Of a stretch of DNA of 7,985 nucleotides, positions 5,867 through 7,985 are shown piece by piece. The position numbers and the translations under genes are program-made. Source of the DNA: Eubacterium sp. (GTDB taxonomy: Bacteria; Bacillota; Clostridia; Oscillospirales; Acutalibacteraceae); contig JAFYFO010000366.1 of NCBI GenBank assembly GCA_017543725.1, positions 1 through 7,985 on the forward strand, written 5' to 3'. The first letter of the stretch is position 1. Every line of letters starts with the position of its first letter. The notes beneath the pieces are model-generated. The model was not told where the DNA came from and made no database searches. It saw only the letters and a list, made by a program, of their open reading frames with translations.

Positions 5867-7026
5867 TCTTCAATTGCCTCCTTGAGAATTTTCAGCCCTG
5901 AATCAATATCTTCATACGGAATATTTAGCGCGGGCAGAAGTCTTATTTTATTATGATGAGCCGTTAAAACAAGCAAGCCCTTTTCAATGCATTTTTTTGC
6001 GATATCAAAAGCGTTTGTATCGCTTTCAATTCCAATCATCAATCCAAGTCCGCTGAGCGATTTAACGCCTTTGAATTTGCTGATTTCGTTTCTTATGTAT
6101 TCGCCCTTCTGATAAATTTCTTTCATAAAGTTTTCATCAAGTCTTTTAACAACGCTTATTGCTCCTGCGCAGGCAATCGGATTTGCTCCGAAAGTTGAGC
6201 CATGATTGCCGGGGGCAGGGGTGTTTTTTGTTTTTTCGCCGAATAAAACCGCGCCAATCGGAAGTCCTCCGCCAAGACCTTTTGCAGTAGTAACAATGTC
6301 GGGATTAATGCCGAAATGCTCATATGAAAAGTATGAGCCGCATCTGCCGTTGCCTGTCTGAACTTCGTCAACAATGATTAAAATATCATTTTCAGCGGCG
6401 ATTTGCTTAATCGTTTCGGCAAATTCATCAGTTAAATCATTAACTCCGCCTTCGCCCTGAACACATTCAAACATAATTGCGCAAACATCACCTTTTATCA
6501 TATTTTTAAGCGCTTCGCTGTCATTAGCGGGACAATATTTAAAACCTTCTGTAAACGGATGAAAAATCGTATGAAATTCATCCTGACCCGTTGCCGCAAG
6601 GGTTGTTATTGTTCTGCCGTGGAAAGAATCGCAAAGAGTTATAATCGTGCTTCTTCCTTCTCCGTATTTATCAAAACTGTATTTTCTTGCAAATTTAATT
6701 GCGCCTTCGTTTGCCTCAGCGCCGCTGTTGCAGAAGAAAACCTTTTTCAGTCCTGTTTTTTCGCAAAGAAGTTCTGCGAGTTCGGCGCAGGGCTCAGTGT
6801 AGTATAAATTGCTTATATGCTGGAGTTTTGAAAGTTGCTCTTCAACTGCCTTTTTCCATTCATTATCGCAAATACCGAAAGCATTAACGCCGATTCCCGA
6901 AGTGAAATCAATATAGTCCTTGCCGTTTTCATCAAAGATATGCGAGCCTTTTCCGCTTGTTAAAAGCAAATCAAAACGCGCATATGTGTTTGCAATGAAT
7001 TTATTGTCTTTTTCTTTAGTATTCAT
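5863..7026 (-). CDS. argD: Acetylornithine aminotransferase
   Basis: A 387-residue class III PLP-dependent aminotransferase that converts N-acetylglutamate semialdehyde to N-acetylornithine using glutamate. The PLP site is complete: NSGAEANEGAIKFARK at 100-115 (phosphate binding), SFHGRT at 134-139, VDEVQTGNGRCG at 219-230 with D220 contacting the pyridine nitrogen, and the Schiff-base lysine K249 in TTAKGLGGGLPIGA. GSTFGANPIACA comes later, followed by the usual small C-terminal domain. The ArgD assignment over ornithine or GABA aminotransferase rests on its size and its place between argB and argF. AGGA (complement of 7033-7036) sits six bases before the ATG. The gene overlaps argF by four bases at its 3' end. 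The 74 bases before it hold a hairpin and heptamer repeats that may tune its expression within the operon. Confidence 0.96.
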   Translation of the reverse strand: MNTKEKDNKFIANTYARFDLLLTSGKGSHIFDENGKDYIDFTSGIGVNAFGICDNEWKKAVEEQLSKLQHISNLYYTEPCAELAELLCEKTGLKKVFFCNSGAEANEGAIKFARKYSFDKYGEGRSTIITLCDSFHGRTITTLAATGQDEFHTIFHPFTEGFKYCPANDSEALKNMIKGDVCAIMFECVQGEGGVNDLTDEFAETIKQIAAENDILIIVDEVQTGNGRCGSYFSYEHFGINPDIVTTAKGLGGGLPIGAVLFGEKTKNTPAPGNHGSTFGANPIACAGAISVVKRLDENFMKEIYQKGEYIRNEISKFKGVKSLSGLGLMIGIESDTNAFDIAKKCIEKGLLVLTAHHNKIRLLPALNIPYEDIDSGLKILKEAIEE

Positions 7027-7044
7027 AATATGTCCTAATATAAT

Positions 7045-7065
7045 GGGTGAGGGCAGAGCCCTCCC
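7045..7065. repeat. GC-rich hairpin in the argB-argD intergenic region
   Basis: GAGGGC (7049-7054) and GCCCTC (7058-7063) form a perfect 6-bp stem with an AGA loop, extended across one bulged base by GG/CC. Neither strand has a downstream T-tract of terminator quality: on the argD-coding strand the stem is followed by ACCCATTATATTAGG and the argD ribosome binding site. It could stabilise the message or act as a processing site between argB and argD, or simply be part of a dispersed intergenic repeat. Its AGGGC-NNN-GCCCT core also occurs in the terminator at 3093-3105. Confidence 0.65.
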
Positions 7066-7067
7066 AA

Positions 7068-7102
7068 AATTCGTAATTCGTAATTCGTAACTCGTAATTC
7101 TT
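7068..7102. repeat. Tandem heptamer repeat (AATTCGT), about five copies
   Basis: Three perfect AATTCGT units (7068-7074, 7075-7081, 7082-7088) are followed by AACTCGT (7089-7095) and a degenerate AATTCTT (7096-7102) that runs into the argB stop codon. On the transcribed strand the unit reads ACGAATT. It fills nearly all the space between the argB stop and the GC-rich hairpin. Short tandem repeats of this kind are prone to slippage, so copy number may vary between strains. No coding or protein-binding role is evident from the sequence. Confidence 0.9.
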
Positions 7103-7958
7103 AAAGGCTGAACATCGTTCCCATACCTTCATCGGTGAGCATTTCCATAAGAATGGAGTGGGGAACTCTTCCATCGATTATAAACGCTTTTTTGCATCCC
7201 TGGCGAAGCGCTTTAGTCATTGAATCAATTTTCGGTATCATTCCTCCGCTGATAATTCCCTGGGAAACAAGGGCGGGAGTGTCTGAAATGAAAACTTTCT
7301 GAATGAGCGTTTCGGGGTCGTCTTTATCACGGCATAAGCCAACGATATCCGTCATTGATATAAGCGCTTCCGCCTTGAGAGCGCCTGCGATTTCAGCCGC
7401 CGCTGTGTCTGCGTTGATATTATAGCAGTTGCCGTTTTCATCATATCCGATTGTTGATATAACAGGGATATAATTATTATTCAGAACTTCGTTTATAACT
7501 TCCATATTAACTTCGGTTATATTGCCGACATAGCCGTGAACATCATCGGCACATTCGCATTTGAGCATTGAGCCGTCCATACCCGAAAGACCGATTGAAT
7601 GTCCGCCGAGGTTGCATATACGGCAAACTAAATCCTTGTTGACCTTGCCTGCAAGAACCATCTGAACAACTTCAATTGTTTCGGAGTCGGTAACACGGAG
7701 TCCGTCAACAAATTTGCTTTCAATATTCATTTTTTCAAGCACTCTGTTTATCTCAGGTCCGCCGCCGTGAACAAGAACGATTTTAACGCCGATGGTTGAA
7801 AGATAAACCAAATCGTGCATAACCGCTTTTTTGAGCTCTTCATTAACCATTGTGTTTCCGCCGTATTTAACAACGATGGTTTTACCGTCGTATTTCTGAA
7901 TATGGGGAAGCGCCTCGGCAAGTATCTGCGCCTTTTTTAAGTTATCTATGCTGTTCAT
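7101..7958 (-). CDS. argB: Acetylglutamate kinase
   Basis: A 285-residue amino-acid kinase that phosphorylates N-acetylglutamate with ATP, the second and usually controlled step of arginine synthesis. Motifs in order: VVKYGGNTM from 29 (K31, G33-G34, ATP phosphates), VHGGGPEINRVL at 63-74 (acetylglutamate binding), GLRVTD at 86-91, LGGHSIGLSGMDG at 117-129, NINADTAAAEIA at 180-191, GGMIPK at 238-243, and the ending DEGMGTMFSL. The N-terminal helix before the first strand (about 1-24) and the GMGTM tail resemble hexameric arginine-inhibited forms rather than the shorter E. coli enzyme, so feedback inhibition by arginine is likely (inference). The start is set by AGGAG (complement of 7965-7969), six bases before the ATG. 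The 27 bases further upstream show no recognisable gene end. argD follows after 74 bases. Confidence 0.97.
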   Translation of the reverse strand: MNSIDNLKKAQILAEALPHIQKYDGKTIVVKYGGNTMVNEELKKAVMHDLVYLSTIGVKIVLVHGGGPEINRVLEKMNIESKFVDGLRVTDSETIEVVQMVLAGKVNKDLVCRICNLGGHSIGLSGMDGSMLKCECADDVHGYVGNITEVNMEVINEVLNNNYIPVISTIGYDENGNCYNINADTAAAEIAGALKAEALISMTDIVGLCRDKDDPETLIQKVFISDTPALVSQGIISGGMIPKIDSMTKALRQGCKKAFIIDGRVPHSILMEMLTDEGMGTMFSL

Positions 7959-7985
7959 AGCTATCTCCTGTGTTGAGAAAATTGA

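Noticed and set aside
7068..7102. Heptamer array as a CRISPR or origin-like iteron
   Set aside because: Units are seven bases with no spacers, so it is not CRISPR. There is no replication gene or other iteron-associated feature nearby.
7959..7985. Upstream gene end (argJ or argC) at the right edge
   Set aside because: Only 27 bases are available. One frame on the - strand meets a TAG, but the few residues before it match no recognisable argJ or argC ending.

Overview
The window looks like chromosome of an anaerobic, moderately low-GC member of the Bacillota, most likely a gut Clostridia/Oscillospirales-type bacterium. This is inferred from strong AAAGGAG-type ribosome binding sites, short U-rich intrinsic terminators, densely packed genes and the gene families present. 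Species cannot be named from the sequence alone.

Left block, + strand (1-3114): the 3' end of trpS (tryptophanyl-tRNA synthetase) runs with a one-base gap into a cytoplasmic GH20 beta-N-acetylhexosaminidase. Four bases further on comes an M28-type metallopeptidase whose catalytic domain is interrupted by membrane hairpins. The block closes with a perfect bidirectional intrinsic terminator. The spacing suggests one transcript.

Middle block, + strand (3162-4966): a stand-alone EamA/DMT-family transporter is followed by a 199-bp intergenic region. That region holds a long imperfect palindrome, several ATTGT/ACAAT boxes and a clear extended -10 promoter. The promoter drives a two-gene type II toxin-antitoxin operon (RelB/DinJ-type antitoxin, RelE/ParE-type toxin, ATGA overlap). 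A hairpin terminator shared with the opposite strand ends it.

Right block, - strand (4964-7985): argB, argD and argF, transcribed right to left. They encode acetylglutamate kinase, acetylornithine aminotransferase and ornithine carbamoyltransferase. This is the distal half of the usual argCJBDF arginine-biosynthesis operon; argC/argJ would be expected beyond the right edge. argD and argF overlap by four bases. The argB-argD gap holds a tandem heptamer repeat and a GC-rich hairpin.

Most of the window is ordinary core metabolism. The items most worth a second look are the membrane-split M28 peptidase, the palindrome and operator-like boxes before the toxin-antitoxin operon, and the repeat/hairpin module between argB and argD. 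I found no convincing sign of a wholly new multi-gene system, and no tRNA, rRNA, CRISPR array or transposase.
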